Shown: positions 1 through 8,960, numbered from the stretch's first letter. The stretch: DNA of 64,000 nucleotides from Roseomonas haemaphysalidis (GCF_017355405.1 NZ_CP061177.1:1066001-1130000), one strand, 5' to 3'. Numbers and translations are program-made. Notes: generated from the sequence alone by a model not told the origin.

Positions 1-6
1 GGGGAG

Positions 7-158
7 AAGGTCGGGGGAAAGAATTCCCCCGAGCCCCCATCTTCTTTTGTCTGTTCGCCGGGTCACGCTTTCGGAAACGGCGTGCCGCAACAACGGGCGC
101 TCGCGGGGACAGACCAGAAGAAAGCAGGGGTTCGGGGATTTCATTCCCCGGCCTTCCT
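7..158. repeat. Family 1 paired hairpin repeat, copy 1
   Basis: Left arm about 7-53 and right arm about 110-158 are inverted copies around a GC-rich centre of about 57 bp. Each arm carries a palindrome of the form GGGGGAAnnGAATTCCCCC, then CCCCCATC and a T-rich tract ending near CTGTCTG (or the reverse complement). The right arm ends about 20 bp from the stop of the isochorismate synthase gene, so it could act as its terminator. The same arms recur seven more times in the window. Confidence 0.8.
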
Positions 159-178
159 GTTCCGCCCCCAGCCACAGG

Positions 179-1342
179 TCAAGCCCGGCTCTCATCCAGC
201 GCGATCCCCAGCGCCGCCAGCAGCGCGCCGTACTTGGCCCCTGTCTCGGCGGCTTCCGCCACCGGGTCGGAGCCCGGCACGATGCCGGCGCCGGCGTAGA
301 GCCGCGCGCTGGCGCCGCTGATCTCGGCGCAGCGGATGGCCACATGCCATGCGCCGTCGCCCGCCGCGTCGCACCAGCCGACGGCGCCGGCGTAGAAACC
401 CCGGTCCATCGGCTCGATCTCGCCGATCAGCCGGGCGGCGCGGGCGCGCGGCAGGCCGCATACGGCGGGGGTGGGGTGCAGCAGCGCGGCCAGGGCGGCG
501 GCGGACAGGTCCGGGTCCTTCAGCTCGCCCTCGATGGCGGTGCCGAGGTGCCACATGCTGTGCGTCCGCATCAGCGTGGTGCCTTGTGGCGCCGACAGGC
601 TGCGGCAGAAGGGGGCCAGCGTGTCCAGGATGCAGTCGGCGACGATGGCGTGCTCGCGCCGGTCCTTGTCCGAGCGCGACAAGGCGCTGGCGGCGGCGGC
701 GTCCGCCGCGGCATCGGCCTGCCGCGCGGCGGAGCCGGCCAGGGGGTGGGAGCGGATGCGCGCGCCGCGCTTCTCGACCAGCAGCTCCGGCGTGGCGCCG
801 GCCAGCCAGCGGGCGGCGCCGCCCTCGGCCGCCGGCAGCGGCACCAGAAAGCCGGTGGCCGCCGGGTCGGTGGCCAGCCGGCGCAGCAGCGCCATGGGGT
901 CGATGGCGCGGTCCGCCGTGGCCAGCAGGCTGCGCGCCAGCACGATCTTGGCCAGGCCGCCGGGCTGGCCGGCCTCGGCATCCATGATGTGCAGCGCCTT
1001 TCGCACGGCGGCGGCGTAGCCGGCGGCATCCGGCTGGTGGCGCAGCCGCCAGCGCATGGGAGCGGCGACGGGCGCGGCTTCCGGCGCCGCCGGGGCCAGC
1101 CGGCGCGGCTGCACCAGGAAGTCGTCCGCGTCCGGCGCGAAGGGCAGGGCGCCGGCCAGCACGGCATTCGCGCCGGCCTCGCGGAGAAAGGCGGCCGCGC
1201 GGGCGCCCAGCGTCGCCGCCGGGCCGCGCGGCAGCAGCGCCGCCACGCCATGCCCGACCAGCGTGCCGCCCGCGCCCAGAAACGCCAGCGCGGGTCCGGC
1301 CGCGACCGCCGCCGCGCCTGCGGTCATGACCGCGGCCGGCAT
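179..1342 (-). CDS. Isochorismate synthase (chorismate-binding family)
   Basis: Probably converts chorismate to isochorismate, the first step towards 2,3-dihydroxybenzoate or salicylate siderophores (EntC/DhbC type) or menaquinone (MenF type). The 387-aa protein has the chorismate-binding fold. The C-terminal half shows LHPTPAVCG, then IGEIEPMDRGFYAGAVGW, the AIRCAEI strand and AGAGIVPGSDP followed by E..ETGAK, the usual active-site and Mg-binding region. It lies 1 bp downstream of the beta-propeller gene, so the two are probably co-transcribed. ATG at 1342 abuts the upstream stop; ATG at 1327 is the alternative. No dhbA, dhbE or dhbB neighbours are present. EntC and MenF roles cannot be separated from sequence alone, but the iron-type neighbour favours a siderophore. 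Confidence 0.85.
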   Translation of the reverse strand: MPAAVMTAGAAAVAAGPALAFLGAGGTLVGHGVAALLPRGPAATLGARAAAFLREAGANAVLAGALPFAPDADDFLVQPRRLAPAAPEAAPVAAPMRWRLRHQPDAAGYAAAVRKALHIMDAEAGQPGGLAKIVLARSLLATADRAIDPMALLRRLATDPAATGFLVPLPAAEGGAARWLAGATPELLVEKRGARIRSHPLAGSAARQADAAADAAAASALSRSDKDRREHAIVADCILDTLAPFCRSLSAPQGTTLMRTHSMWHLGTAIEGELKDPDLSAAALAALLHPTPAVCGLPRARAARLIGEIEPMDRGFYAGAVGWCDAAGDGAWHVAIRCAEISGASARLYAGAGIVPGSDPVAEAAETGAKYGALLAALGIALDESRA

Positions 1343-1343
1343 G

Positions 1344-2402
1344 TCAGAAGCGGATGACGCTGACGGTGTCGCCATTGGGGTCGTCCACCGGCGGCTGGCC
1401 GCGCCCGGCGCTGCGGGCCTTGTTGCTGACAAAGGCCAGGCCGTTCTCGCCGCCCAGCGCCACGGTGTTGGGGTGGGTGCCGGTGGCAAGGCTGGCGCGC
1501 ACCTCCAGCGCCTTGCCATCCACCACGCTCACCGTGCCGGCGCCGCGGTTGGCCACCAGCACCGTGCCGTCCGGCGCCAGGGTGACGCCCAGCGCGCCCT
1601 CGCCGGTCGGGATGCTCTTGACCAGGTTGCCGGAGCCGGCATCCAGCACCGTCAGCGTGCCGGACTTCTGGTTGGCGACGAACAGTCGGTTGTTTTTATT
1701 ATCGAAGGCAATGTTGATGGCGCTTTCGCCGCCCGACGGGAACTGCCGCGCCACCTTGCCGTCCGCCAGCCCGATCTCGATCACTTGGTTGCTGGCCAGG
1801 CTGGCGGCGAACAGCCGGTTGCCGGCGGCATCCAGCGTCAGGGCGGAAACGCCGCCTTCCAGCCCTTCGAGCACCTGCGTGACCTCGCGGCCCTGGATCA
1901 CCCAGATGGCGCTGCCCGCCCCCTGGAAGCCCGGCACGGAAACGAAGGCGCGGTCGCGGGCTTCGTCCACCACCACCTGGCGGACATGCGCCTTTTCGCC
2001 GCGCGCCAGCTTGGCCACCAGCTTGTCCGCCTTGGGGTCGATCAGCGACACGCTGCCGGAGCGGGTGTTGGTGGTGTAGAGCAGCCCGGTGCGGTTGTTG
2101 GCCGCCAGGCCGAAGGCGGGCTCGTCCGGCTTGAAGGTGGCGCGCACCTCAAGGCTTTGCGGGTCCAGGCCCAGGATGGCGGCGTTGTTCTGGTCGCGCT
2201 GCCCGGCGCTGGCCACGTGCACCAGCCCGGTGGCCCGGCTGAACACCAGCTCGTACAGCGACGGCGCGACCTTGGCGGTCTTCTGCACCGCCGGCGCGGC
2301 GGCCTGGGCGAAGGACGGGCGGGCCGTGGCGGCGGCCAGCAGCCCGGCCGCGAGGCCGAGCGCGTGGCGGCGCGAGAACGCGGGAACGGGGGCGGTGCGC
2401 AT
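1344..2402 (-). CDS. YncE-like periplasmic beta-propeller protein
   Basis: A 352-aa exported protein of the YncE/YVTN beta-propeller family. Residues 1-33 form a signal peptide with a twin-arginine-like SRRHALGL start and an ASFAQ-type cleavage region (seen as RPSFAQ), so Tat export is possible. The rest repeats beta-propeller blades of the type NRLFVANQKSGTLTVLDAGSG and GTVLVANRGAGTVSVVDG. E. coli YncE is periplasmic and iron-regulated, though its biochemical role is not settled. The gene sits directly upstream of isochorismate synthase and below an AT-rich palindrome, which together suggest an iron-responsive pair. The start is the ATG that gives a complete signal peptide. Confidence 0.8.
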   Translation of the reverse strand: MRTAPVPAFSRRHALGLAAGLLAAATARPSFAQAAAPAVQKTAKVAPSLYELVFSRATGLVHVASAGQRDQNNAAILGLDPQSLEVRATFKPDEPAFGLAANNRTGLLYTTNTRSGSVSLIDPKADKLVAKLARGEKAHVRQVVVDEARDRAFVSVPGFQGAGSAIWVIQGREVTQVLEGLEGGVSALTLDAAGNRLFAASLASNQVIEIGLADGKVARQFPSGGESAINIAFDNKNNRLFVANQKSGTLTVLDAGSGNLVKSIPTGEGALGVTLAPDGTVLVANRGAGTVSVVDGKALEVRASLATGTHPNTVALGGENGLAFVSNKARSAGRGQPPVDDPNGDTVSVIRF

Positions 2403-2451
2403 GGCGCGATGATCCTTGTCGGCCGGCTGCGCGGAAAGCGGCCGGGCGTGG

Positions 2452-2467
2452 GTTTGCAATTGCAAAC
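2452..2467. promoter_or_regulatory. Perfect 16-bp palindrome, possible Fur/Irr-type operator
   Basis: GTTTGCAATTGCAAAC is its own reverse complement and sits about 50 bp upstream of the YncE-like start in an AT-rich island. It is followed at once by AATTCTCAT, which read on the minus strand is ATGAGAATT, a typical Fur half-site. The position between the divergent YncE-like and dipeptidase genes fits an operator. Assignment to an iron regulator is inference. Confidence 0.45.
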
Positions 2468-2548
2468 AATTCTCATCTGGAAGATGCCGCCCGCCCCCTG
2501 CGCTGTCAAGCCGCCGGCGCCTGGGCACCGGCGCCGCGCCATGCCAGG

Positions 2549-3106
2549 ATGCCGGCCATGCTGCTGCCGCTGTCCGAGGCCGATGGCCTGATCCTCGACC
2601 TCCGCTACGCCACCGCCGACAACCTCACCGGCGCGCCCATCTACCGCCGCCCGGTGGCGCTGCTTTTGCCCGAGGCGCGGCGCCGCCTGCTGGCCGCGCG
2701 CGACCAGGCGGCGGCGCTGGGCCTGCGGCTGAAGCTGTTTGATGCCTTTCGGCCGATCGAGGCGCAGTGGGCGCTGTGGCACGCCGTCACGGACAAGCGC
2801 TTCGTGTCCGACCCGCGCGACGGCGGGCTGCACCCGCGTGGCGCCGCGGTGGACCTGACGCTGTGCGATGCCGCCACCGGCGCCGAGCTGCCCATGGGCA
2901 CCGGCTTCGATGCCATCGACGCCGCCTCGGCCCATGGCAGCGGCAACGTGCCGGTGGCCGACCAGCGCAACCGCGCCCTGCTGCTGGGGCTGATGGTGGG
3001 GGCGGGGTTCGATCCCTACCTGCTGGAATGGTGGCACTACCACCTGCCGGACGCGCGGCGCCACCCGGCGCTGTGCGCCAGCGCCGTGCCCGGCGGGCCT
3101 ATGTGA
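2549..3106 (+). CDS. D-alanyl-D-alanine dipeptidase, VanX/DdpX family
   Basis: Zinc metallopeptidase of family M15D that would cleave the D-Ala-D-Ala dipeptide. The 185-aa protein shows the M15D pattern: FDAFRP with Arg68, the zinc ligands His95 and Asp102 in LHPRGAAVD, then EWWHY with catalytic Glu160 and the third zinc ligand His163. No signal peptide is visible. There are no vanH, vanA, vanR or vanS homologues next to it, so this is more likely a D-Ala-D-Ala salvage enzyme than a glycopeptide-resistance gene. The last 8 bp overlap the end of the convergent methyltransferase gene. ATG at 2558 is a possible shorter start. Confidence 0.85.
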   Translation: MPAMLLPLSEADGLILDLRYATADNLTGAPIYRRPVALLLPEARRRLLAARDQAAALGLRLKLFDAFRPIEAQWALWHAVTDKRFVSDPRDGGLHPRGAAVDLTLCDAATGAELPMGTGFDAIDAASAHGSGNVPVADQRNRALLLGLMVGAGFDPYLLEWWHYHLPDARRHPALCASAVPGGPM

Positions 3107-3701
3107 CGCGGCGGAACAGCAGCATCAGGTTGTTGGCCGGCATCTCCACCAGCTCCGGCGCGGCAAAGCCGTTGTCCGCCCCCAGGGCCTCCACCGCCGC
3201 CACCTCGCGCAGGCCCCAGGCCGGGTCGCGGCCGCGCAGGTCGGCGTCAAAGGCGGCATTGCCGGGCTCCAGCGGCCGCTGCCCGCGCCGGAACGGGCCG
3301 TAAAGCGCCAGCAGGCCGCCGGGCGGCAGCACCCTCCCGGCGCCGGCAAACAGCCCTTCCGCCGCCGCCCAGGGGGCGATGTGGATCATGTTGATGCACA
3401 GCACCGCCGCCACCGGCCCCGCCGGCCAGTCGCCGCCCGCCACGTCCAGCGGCAAGGCCGGGCGGATGTTGGGCAGGTCGGCGGCCCAGGCGTCGATGCT
3501 GGCGCGGCCTTCCGGCAGCGGCTCGGTCGGCTGCCAATCCAGGCCGGGCAGAGCCCGGGCCAGGTGCGCCACGTGTTCCCCGGTGCCGCTGGCGACTTCC
3601 AGCACCACGCCCGCGGCCGGCAGGCGCGGCCGCAGCACGGCCAGGATGGGGTCGCGGTTGCGAAGGGCGGAAGGGGCGCTGCGGCGCGGATCGGGGGTCA
3701 T
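3099..3701 (-). CDS. DUF938 family SAM-dependent methyltransferase
   Basis: The 200-aa protein starts with RRSAPSALRNRDPILAVLR, the conserved N-terminus of DUF938 proteins. The class I methyltransferase core follows: VVLEVASGTGEHVAHLA is the SAM-binding loop, and VAAVLCINMIHIAPW is the motif before the catalytic region. The substrate is unknown for the family. I chose ATG 3701 by fit to the family N-terminus; ATG 3713 would add four residues. The 3' end overlaps that of the convergent dipeptidase gene by 8 bp. Confidence 0.82.
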   Translation of the reverse strand: MTPDPRRSAPSALRNRDPILAVLRPRLPAAGVVLEVASGTGEHVAHLARALPGLDWQPTEPLPEGRASIDAWAADLPNIRPALPLDVAGGDWPAGPVAAVLCINMIHIAPWAAAEGLFAGAGRVLPPGGLLALYGPFRRGQRPLEPGNAAFDADLRGRDPAWGLREVAAVEALGADNGFAAPELVEMPANNLMLLFRRVT

Positions 3702-3747
3702 GCGGGGGTTCATGCCATCCGGACGCGTGGACAGCCACCGGGGGACC

Positions 3748-3870
3748 AAGGCCAGAAAAGGAATGGCCCCGGCCGCCATCGGTGTCCGTTTGCCCGGCGG
3801 GCCGCCGCCACAGGGGAACCGGACGGAAAAAAGCAGGGGCCCGGGGGAAATCTTTCCCTGGCCGTCTTTC
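3748..3870. repeat. Family 1 paired hairpin repeat, copy 2 (left arm degenerate)
   Basis: The right arm (about 3821-3870) keeps the pattern GGAAAAAAGCAGGGGC, CGGGGGAAA, TTTCCCTGG and ends in CTTTC. The left arm (about 3748-3792) is decayed but still reads AAGGCC, GGAATGGCCCCGG, CCATC. It lies between the divergent methyltransferase and LolA-like genes, so not all copies sit at gene 3' ends. Confidence 0.6.
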
Positions 3871-3901
3871 CTGCCCCATCCCGCCGCGCCACTTGGGAGC
3901 G

Positions 3902-4528
3902 ATGTTCCGACGCACCCTCCTCGCTTCCGCCGCCGCGGCCCTGGCCGTGCCATCCCTCGCCCTGGCCCAGGGGGCGGTGGGCAACCGCGCCGCCGTGCTG
4001 GCACGGGTCGAGGCCTACATGAACAGCCTGTCGACCCTGCGGGCGCGCTTTCTGCAGGTGGCGCAGAACGGCGGCTCGGCCGAGGGCACGGCGCTGATCT
4101 GGCGCCCGGGGCGCATGCGCTTCGAATACGACCCGCCGGTGCCGCTGATGCTGGTGGCCTCCGACGGTCAGTTCCTGCACTACGACAAGCAGCTGCGCGA
4201 GCCGTCCATCGTGCCGGTATCCTCCACCCCCCTCGGCTTTCTGCTGCGGCCACGCATCTCGCTGACCAGCGGCGACCTGGAGGTGATCGGGCTGGACCGG
4301 GTGGGCGGGCTGCTGCGCGTTGGCATGCGGCGGAAGGCCGCGCCGGCGGAAGGCAGCCTGACGCTGGTCTTCGCCGAGGAGCCGATGGAACTGCGCCAGT
4401 GGATCGTGGTGGACGCCCAGGGCCAGCAGACGCGCGTGACGCTGACGGAGATCCAGACCGGCGTGCGCTTCGACCCGCTGGTGTTTTCCTTCAACGACCC
4501 GCGCTTCTTTGAAACGCAGGTGCGCTGA
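3902..4528 (+). CDS. LolA-like outer-membrane lipoprotein carrier protein
   Basis: Probable periplasmic chaperone that carries lipoproteins from LolCDE to the outer membrane. The 208-aa protein has a signal peptide (MFRRTLLAS to LALAQ, about residues 1-23). The LolA fold is suggested by YMNSLSTLRARFLQ, IWRPGRMRFEYDPP, LVASDGQFLHYDKQL and QTRVTLTEIQTG. ATG 3902 is preceded by GGGAG at 4 bp, which fixes the start. LolA-like proteins such as DUF1571 relatives are hard to separate by eye. Confidence 0.82.
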   Translation: MFRRTLLASAAAALAVPSLALAQGAVGNRAAVLARVEAYMNSLSTLRARFLQVAQNGGSAEGTALIWRPGRMRFEYDPPVPLMLVASDGQFLHYDKQLREPSIVPVSSTPLGFLLRPRISLTSGDLEVIGLDRVGGLLRVGMRRKAAPAEGSLTLVFAEEPMELRQWIVVDAQGQQTRVTLTEIQTGVRFDPLVFSFNDPRFFETQVR

Positions 4529-4622
4529 AAACAGGCAAAATTGCCGCGAATTCACCGGTGCGGGACGCAGATGCGCGTGAATTTGCCTTGATAACGCCAT
4601 GGGGCGGCGCAACCATTCCGTC

Positions 4623-5420
4623 ATGCGCCCCCTGATTGGTATCTCCTGCTGCATCAAGGCGTTCGGTGCCCTCGCGATGCCGAACCACGCCGCCTCCGAC
4701 CACTACATCCGCGTGGTGATGGGACCGGTCGGCGGCATTCCCGTGCTGATCCCCGCCGCCGGCGAGGGCATCATCGAGGAACTGCTGCCCCGGCTGGACG
4801 GGCTGCTGCTGACCGGCAGCCGGTCCAACGTGCAGCCCGCGCTGTACCAGGGCCCACCCCACCTGGAAGGCACGCCCGAGGACGCGGAGCGTGATTCCAC
4901 CACCCTGCCGCTGACCCGCGCGGCCCTGGCCGCCGGCGTGCCGTTGCTGGCCATCTGCCGCGGCTTCCAGGAAATGAACGTGGCGCTGGGCGGCACGCTG
5001 GACCAGCGCATCCAGGACCTGCCGGGGCGGATGGACCATTCCACGCCGTCCGACCAGATCCTGCCCAAGGTGCGGACCGGCAAGGCGCACGGCGTGCGGG
5101 TGGACCCCGGCAGCCAGCTTGCCCGCCTGTGGTCCGGCCTGGACTATGACCCGGCCGCGGTGCCGGTGAACTCGCTGCACAACCAGGGCGTTTGCCGCCC
5201 GGCGCCGCGCCTGCGGCCCGAGGCCTGGGCGCCGGATGGCACCGTGGAGGCCGCCCGCGTGGACAACGCGCGGGGCTTCGCCGTCGGCGTGCAGTGGCAC
5301 CCGGAATACGACTGGCAGACCGACGCGCTGTCGCGCCGCCTGTTCGAGACCTTCGGCGATGCCGCCCGCCGGCACGCGGCGGCCCGGATGGAACTGCCCC
5401 AGGCCGTTGCGGCGGAATAG
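4623..5420 (+). CDS. Gamma-glutamyl-gamma-aminobutyrate hydrolase-like class I amidotransferase (peptidase C26)
   Basis: A free-standing class I glutamine-amidotransferase domain of the PuuD type, which cleaves gamma-glutamyl amides. The 265-aa protein opens with RPLIGISC. It has the substrate-pocket strand LLLTGSRSNVQPALY, nucleophile Cys112 in LLAICRGFQEMNVALGG and the His226/Glu228 dyad in GVQWHPEY. No polyamine catabolism genes adjoin it, so the substrate is open. ATG 4623 gives the usual family N-terminus; ATG 4599 would add eight residues. Confidence 0.85.
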   Translation: MRPLIGISCCIKAFGALAMPNHAASDHYIRVVMGPVGGIPVLIPAAGEGIIEELLPRLDGLLLTGSRSNVQPALYQGPPHLEGTPEDAERDSTTLPLTRAALAAGVPLLAICRGFQEMNVALGGTLDQRIQDLPGRMDHSTPSDQILPKVRTGKAHGVRVDPGSQLARLWSGLDYDPAAVPVNSLHNQGVCRPAPRLRPEAWAPDGTVEAARVDNARGFAVGVQWHPEYDWQTDALSRRLFETFGDAARRHAAARMELPQAVAAE

Positions 5421-5735
5421 CCACAACCGATTCGGAAGCGCTTCGATCAAACGTTTTTGAGTTGCACGGAACAACGCTTCCTGAATCGATGGAATGTCGT
5501 ATTTTGTGGGGCAAGGCAGCAGGGTTTTCCCCAATCCGGTTCGCCCGACCATTCCGCAAGGAATGCTTCCCCCCGAAGGGCGCCCGGTCATTTCCCCCAA
5601 AGCAGGCCGGGCGCCGTTTGGTGCGGCTTCTCGCACCGATCACCCTGATGCGATTTGGTTTATCGGGACCGCGACCTGTCGGGACCCCATGGCGCGTGCC
5701 AAACTGGCCGGCGCCATGCGTGACAGGAGACCCCC
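5421..5735. other. Intergenic stretch, no gene seen
   Basis: About 315 bp without a credible coding region. It is clearly more AT-rich near 5420-5520. It contains a 10-bp palindrome GAAGCGCTTC near 5436 and a 9-bp inverted repeat (GGCGCCCGG at 5579-5587, CCGGGCGCC at 5607-5615) that could end transcription from upstream. A promoter for the lactonase gene is expected here, but I could not fix one. Confidence 0.5.
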
Positions 5736-6692
5736 GTGCTGAACGAAACCCCCTGGGACCCCAGCCCCGCATATCCGGACCAGCGCTTCCGCGCCTTTGA
5801 GCCGGCCTTCGGCGGCCTGCAGATCATGAACAGCGCGGTGCGCAAGCTGGCCGATGGCTGCCTGTGGTCCGAGGGGCCCGTCTGGCTGGGGGACCAGCGC
5901 GCGCTGCTGTGGTCGGACATCCCCAACAACCGCATCCTGCGGTGGGACGAACAAACGGGCACCGTCACGCCCTTCCGCGCGCCGTCCAACAATGCCAACG
6001 GCAACACGCGCGACCGCCAGGGCCGGCTGGTGACCTGCGAGCACCTGACCCGCCGCGTCACCCGCACGGAATACGACGGCGGCATCACCGTGCTGGCCGA
6101 CCGCTTCGAGGGCCGCCGCCTGAACTCGCCCAACGACATCGTGGTGGCGGCGGATGGCGGCGTCTGGTTCAGCGACCCCGTGTTCGGCATCAATGGCTTC
6201 TACGAGGGTGAGAAAGCGGAGCCGGAACTGACGCCCGCCGTGTACCGCATCGACCCTTCCGGCACGGTCGCCAGGATGACGGACGACGTGGCCGGCCCCA
6301 ACGGCCTGGCCTTCTCGCCCGACGGCCGCACCCTGTACCTGGTCGCCAGCCGTGCCGAGCCGCGCGAGATCCTGGCCTTCGACCTGGAAGGGGAAGGCAG
6401 CGCCACGCGGCTGGTGCGCCGGCGGGTCTTCATCGCCTGCGCGCCGGGACAATCGCCGGACGGCTTCCGCGTGGATACGGAGGGGCGGCTGTGGTGCGGC
6501 TGGGGCACCGGCGCGGAACAGAACGGCGTGCGGGTCTTCGATGCCGGCGGCACGCCGCTGGGGCATATCGACCTACCGGAACGCTGCGCCAACGTCGCCT
6601 TCGGCGGGCGGCACCGCAGCCGGCTGTTCATGGCGGCGTCGCGCTCGCTTTACATGGTGAACGTCAATGCCCAGGGGGTCGCGGGGGGATAA
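5736..6692 (+). CDS. SMP-30/gluconolactonase family protein
   Basis: Six-bladed beta-propeller lactonase of the SMP-30/gluconolaconase/LRE-like family, likely hydrolysing a sugar lactone. The 318-aa protein shows WSEGPVW (N-terminal metal Glu), then RLNSPNDIVVAADGGVWFSDP with the metal Asn, and GPNGLAFSPDGRTLY with the catalytic Asp region. There is no signal peptide. The start is GTG 5736, with ACAGGAGA about 7 bp upstream. No sugar dehydrogenase or transporter lies beside it to name the lactone. Confidence 0.85.
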   Translation: MLNETPWDPSPAYPDQRFRAFEPAFGGLQIMNSAVRKLADGCLWSEGPVWLGDQRALLWSDIPNNRILRWDEQTGTVTPFRAPSNNANGNTRDRQGRLVTCEHLTRRVTRTEYDGGITVLADRFEGRRLNSPNDIVVAADGGVWFSDPVFGINGFYEGEKAEPELTPAVYRIDPSGTVARMTDDVAGPNGLAFSPDGRTLYLVASRAEPREILAFDLEGEGSATRLVRRRVFIACAPGQSPDGFRVDTEGRLWCGWGTGAEQNGVRVFDAGGTPLGHIDLPERCANVAFGGRHRSRLFMAASRSLYMVNVNAQGVAGG

Positions 6693-6693
6693 G

Positions 6694-6722
6694 GCGGGGG
6701 AATCCCTTCCCCCGGCCTTTCC
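6694..6722. terminator. Single family 1 half-element acting as a probable bidirectional terminator
   Basis: The sequence CGGGGGAATCCCTTCCCCCG forms a hairpin and is followed by GCCTTTC, the same as the outer half of a family 1 arm. It fills the 34-bp gap between the convergent lactonase and SDR stops. No partner arm is present, so this may be a solo or remnant copy. Confidence 0.6.
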
Positions 6723-6726
6723 GCCG

Positions 6727-7506
6727 TCAGGCGCCGTCGTTCGGCTCGGCCATCTTGCGGTGCATCCCCGCCAGCACGCCTGACGGCAGCACGTTGGCCA
6801 CGGCGGACTGGATCTTGTTCTTCAGCCCCGCCGCCACGTCGCCATCGCCACTCTTCATGGCGTCGTAGCCGGACTTGGCGACCATGGCCGGGTCGTCCTT
6901 CTTGCCCTCGCCCACGGGGGTGTCGAGCATGTGGGCACGCTCGAAGAACTGGGTTTCCGTGGGGCCGGGCATCAGGCAGGTGACGGTCACCTGGCTGTCC
7001 TTCAGCTCGTCGCGCAGCGCGAAGCTGAAGGAATTCAGGAACGCCTTGGTGCCGTTGTACACCGCCTGGAAGCTGCCGGGCATGAAGCCGGCGATGGAGC
7101 CGGTGATCAGGATGCGCCCGGCATCCCGCGCCCGCATCGCGCCCGCCACCTTCTGGATCAGGTACAGCGTGCCGGTGATGTTGGTGTCCACCACGTGGCG
7201 GACCTCGGCGAAGTCCTGGTCCAGGAAGCCGTGGCCCAGGCCGCGCCCGGCATTGGCCATCAGCACGTCCACCGGCCGGCCGCCGGCGGCGGCCAGCAGC
7301 TTGTCCACCCCCTCGGGGGTGGCCAGGTCGGCTTCCACGGCTGTGATCTCCGTGCCGTGGCGGCGCAGCATGGCGGCCGCGGTCTCGATCGCCGGCTCGT
7401 CGGCGGCGATCAGCAGGTCGTGGCCATCCCCGGCGGCGAGCTTCGCGAGCTCCAGCCCGATGCCGGTGGAGGCGCCGGTGACAATGGCGAAGGGGCGTGT
7501 GCTCAT
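6727..7506 (-). CDS. Short-chain dehydrogenase/reductase
   Basis: Classical SDR of 259 aa. The N-terminal Rossmann motif is TGASTGIG (residues 10-17), NAGRG follows near 85-89, and the catalytic residues are Ser137, Tyr150 and Lys154 (YNGTK). The C-terminal region is longer than minimal SDRs and resembles DltE-like short-chain oxidases. The start ATG overlaps the last 4 bp of the alcohol dehydrogenase gene (ATGA), so the two are translationally coupled and may act on related alcohol or carbonyl substrates. The substrate is unknown. Confidence 0.85.
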   Translation of the reverse strand: MSTRPFAIVTGASTGIGLELAKLAAGDGHDLLIAADEPAIETAAAMLRRHGTEITAVEADLATPEGVDKLLAAAGGRPVDVLMANAGRGLGHGFLDQDFAEVRHVVDTNITGTLYLIQKVAGAMRARDAGRILITGSIAGFMPGSFQAVYNGTKAFLNSFSFALRDELKDSQVTVTCLMPGPTETQFFERAHMLDTPVGEGKKDDPAMVAKSGYDAMKSGDGDVAAGLKNKIQSAVANVLPSGVLAGMHRKMAEPNDGA

Positions 7507-8672
7507 GGCTTCAGGACCACCTTGATGCAGCCGTCATGCTTGTCGCGGAAGGTCTTGTAGAGGTCGGGACCCTCGGACAGCGACGCGGTGTGGGTGATAA
7601 CAAAGGAGGGATCGATCTCCCCCTTCTGGATGCGCTCCATCAGCGTCGGCAGGTAGCGCTGCACCGGCGTCTGGGCCATGCGGAAGGTCAGGCCGCGGTT
7701 GATGGCCGAGCCCATCGGGATCTTGTCCAGAAAGCCGCCATAGACGCCGACGATGGAAACGGTGCCGAAGTTGCGGCAGCAATGGATCGCCTGGCGCAGC
7801 ACATGCGGCCGGTCGGTGCCCATGAAGGTGGCGACCTTGATGCGGTCCAGCACGCTGTCGAAGCTGCCGGTGGCATTGGCCTCGGTGCCCACGGCGTCGA
7901 TGCAGGCATCCGCGCCGCGGCCATGGGTCAGCTCCATGATGCGGTCGTAGATGTCCTCTTCCTTGAAATCGAGCGTCATGGCGCCGCCGGCGCGGGCCAT
8001 CTCCAGCCGCTCCGGCACCGTGTCGATGGCGATCACGCGCTCGGCGCCCAGCAGAAAGGCGCTGCGGATGGCGAACTGGCCGACCGGGCCACAGCCCCAG
8101 ATGGCCACCGTCTCGCCGCCCTTCAGGTCGCACATCTCGGCGGCCATGTAGCCGGTGGGGAAGATGTCGGACAGGAACAGCGCCTGCTCGTCCGGCATGC
8201 CGTCCGGCACCTTGATGGGGCCGACATCGGCATAAGGCACCCGCAGGTATTCCGCCTGGCCGCCGGCATAGCCGCCCAGCAGGTGGGAATAGCCGAACAG
8301 CCCTGCGGGCGAGTTGCCCCAAAGCTTGGCGGCCTTCTCCTTGTTGGGGTTGGACCGCTCGCAAGCCGAGAAGAAGCCCTTCTGGCAGAAGAAGCACTGG
8401 CCGCAGGAGATGGTGAAGGGCACCACCACGCGGTCGCCGACCTTGAGCGCCTTGTTGTCGCGCCCGACCTCGACGACCTCGCCCATGGTCTCGTGGCCCA
8501 TGATGTCGCCGTGCTCCATGGCCGGGATCACCCCGTCATAGATGTGCAGGTCGGAGCCACAGATGGCGCAGGACGTGACCTTGATGATCGCGTCCCGCCC
8601 GTCCTGGATCTGCGGATCGGCCACGCTGTCGCAGCGGATGTCGCCCTTGCCGTGCCAGGTCAGTGCCTTCAT
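7503..8672 (-). CDS. Zinc-dependent alcohol dehydrogenase (MDR family)
   Basis: Medium-chain zinc dehydrogenase of 389 aa, close to the glutathione-independent formaldehyde dehydrogenase-like group. Catalytic zinc ligands are Cys38 (CAICGSD) and His60/Glu61 ([12 protein letters not shown]). Structural zinc ligands are Cys90, Cys93, Cys96 and Cys104. The nucleotide-binding loop is [16 protein letters not shown] 8672 is chosen because GGAGG lies 9 bp upstream; the ATG eight codons further up would place that site inside the gene. It is first in an operon with the downstream SDR. Confidence 0.87.
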   Translation of the reverse strand: MKALTWHGKGDIRCDSVADPQIQDGRDAIIKVTSCAICGSDLHIYDGVIPAMEHGDIMGHETMGEVVEVGRDNKALKVGDRVVVPFTISCGQCFFCQKGFFSACERSNPNKEKAAKLWGNSPAGLFGYSHLLGGYAGGQAEYLRVPYADVGPIKVPDGMPDEQALFLSDIFPTGYMAAEMCDLKGGETVAIWGCGPVGQFAIRSAFLLGAERVIAIDTVPERLEMARAGGAMTLDFKEEDIYDRIMELTHGRGADACIDAVGTEANATGSFDSVLDRIKVATFMGTDRPHVLRQAIHCCRNFGTVSIVGVYGGFLDKIPMGSAINRGLTFRMAQTPVQRYLPTLMERIQKGEIDPSFVITHTASLSEGPDLYKTFRDKHDGCIKVVLKP

Positions 8673-8807
8673 GCCCGTCGTCCTCCGTATGCTCACGGGG
8701 TAACGGCGCAGAACAGGAATTGGCTGCGTCGTGCCGCAGCCTTACGTGGAACTTACCGCAGTCAAGGCAAAGATGAAGCTTGGCGGCGCTGAGCAGAAGC
8801 ACAGAAG

Positions 8808-8959
8808 AAAGGCCGGGAAAGGAATTCCCCGACCTTTCTCTTTCTTCGTTCTGTCTGGTGGCTGTTGCGGCAAGAGGCCGTTCAGGGCACGCAGCGCCGC
8901 AACGCCAATTCGGAGCAAGCAGACAGGGGCCTGGGGGAATTCCTTTCCCCAGCCTTTCC
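8808..8959. repeat. Family 1 paired hairpin repeat, copy 3
   Basis: Left arm about 8808-8857 (GGCCGGGAAAGGAATTCCCCGACC, then a CTTTCTCTTTC tract and CTGTCTG) and right arm about 8918-8959 (CAGACAGGGGCC, CTGGGGGAATTCC, TTTCCCCAG, CCTTTCCC). The centre is about 60 bp and GC-rich. The right arm ends 1 bp from the trpA stop codon, where it could form a terminator for the trp operon. Confidence 0.8.
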
Positions 8960-8960
8960 C

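Noticed and set aside
47..1357. Plus-strand open frame opposite isochorismate synthase
   Set aside because: Composition is that of a shadow frame, and the minus strand has clear chorismate-binding motifs.
2549..3106. Glycopeptide (vancomycin) resistance gene vanX
   Set aside because: The motifs fit VanX/DdpX, but vanH, vanA and the two-component genes are missing, and a Gram-negative host makes resistance unlikely to be its role.
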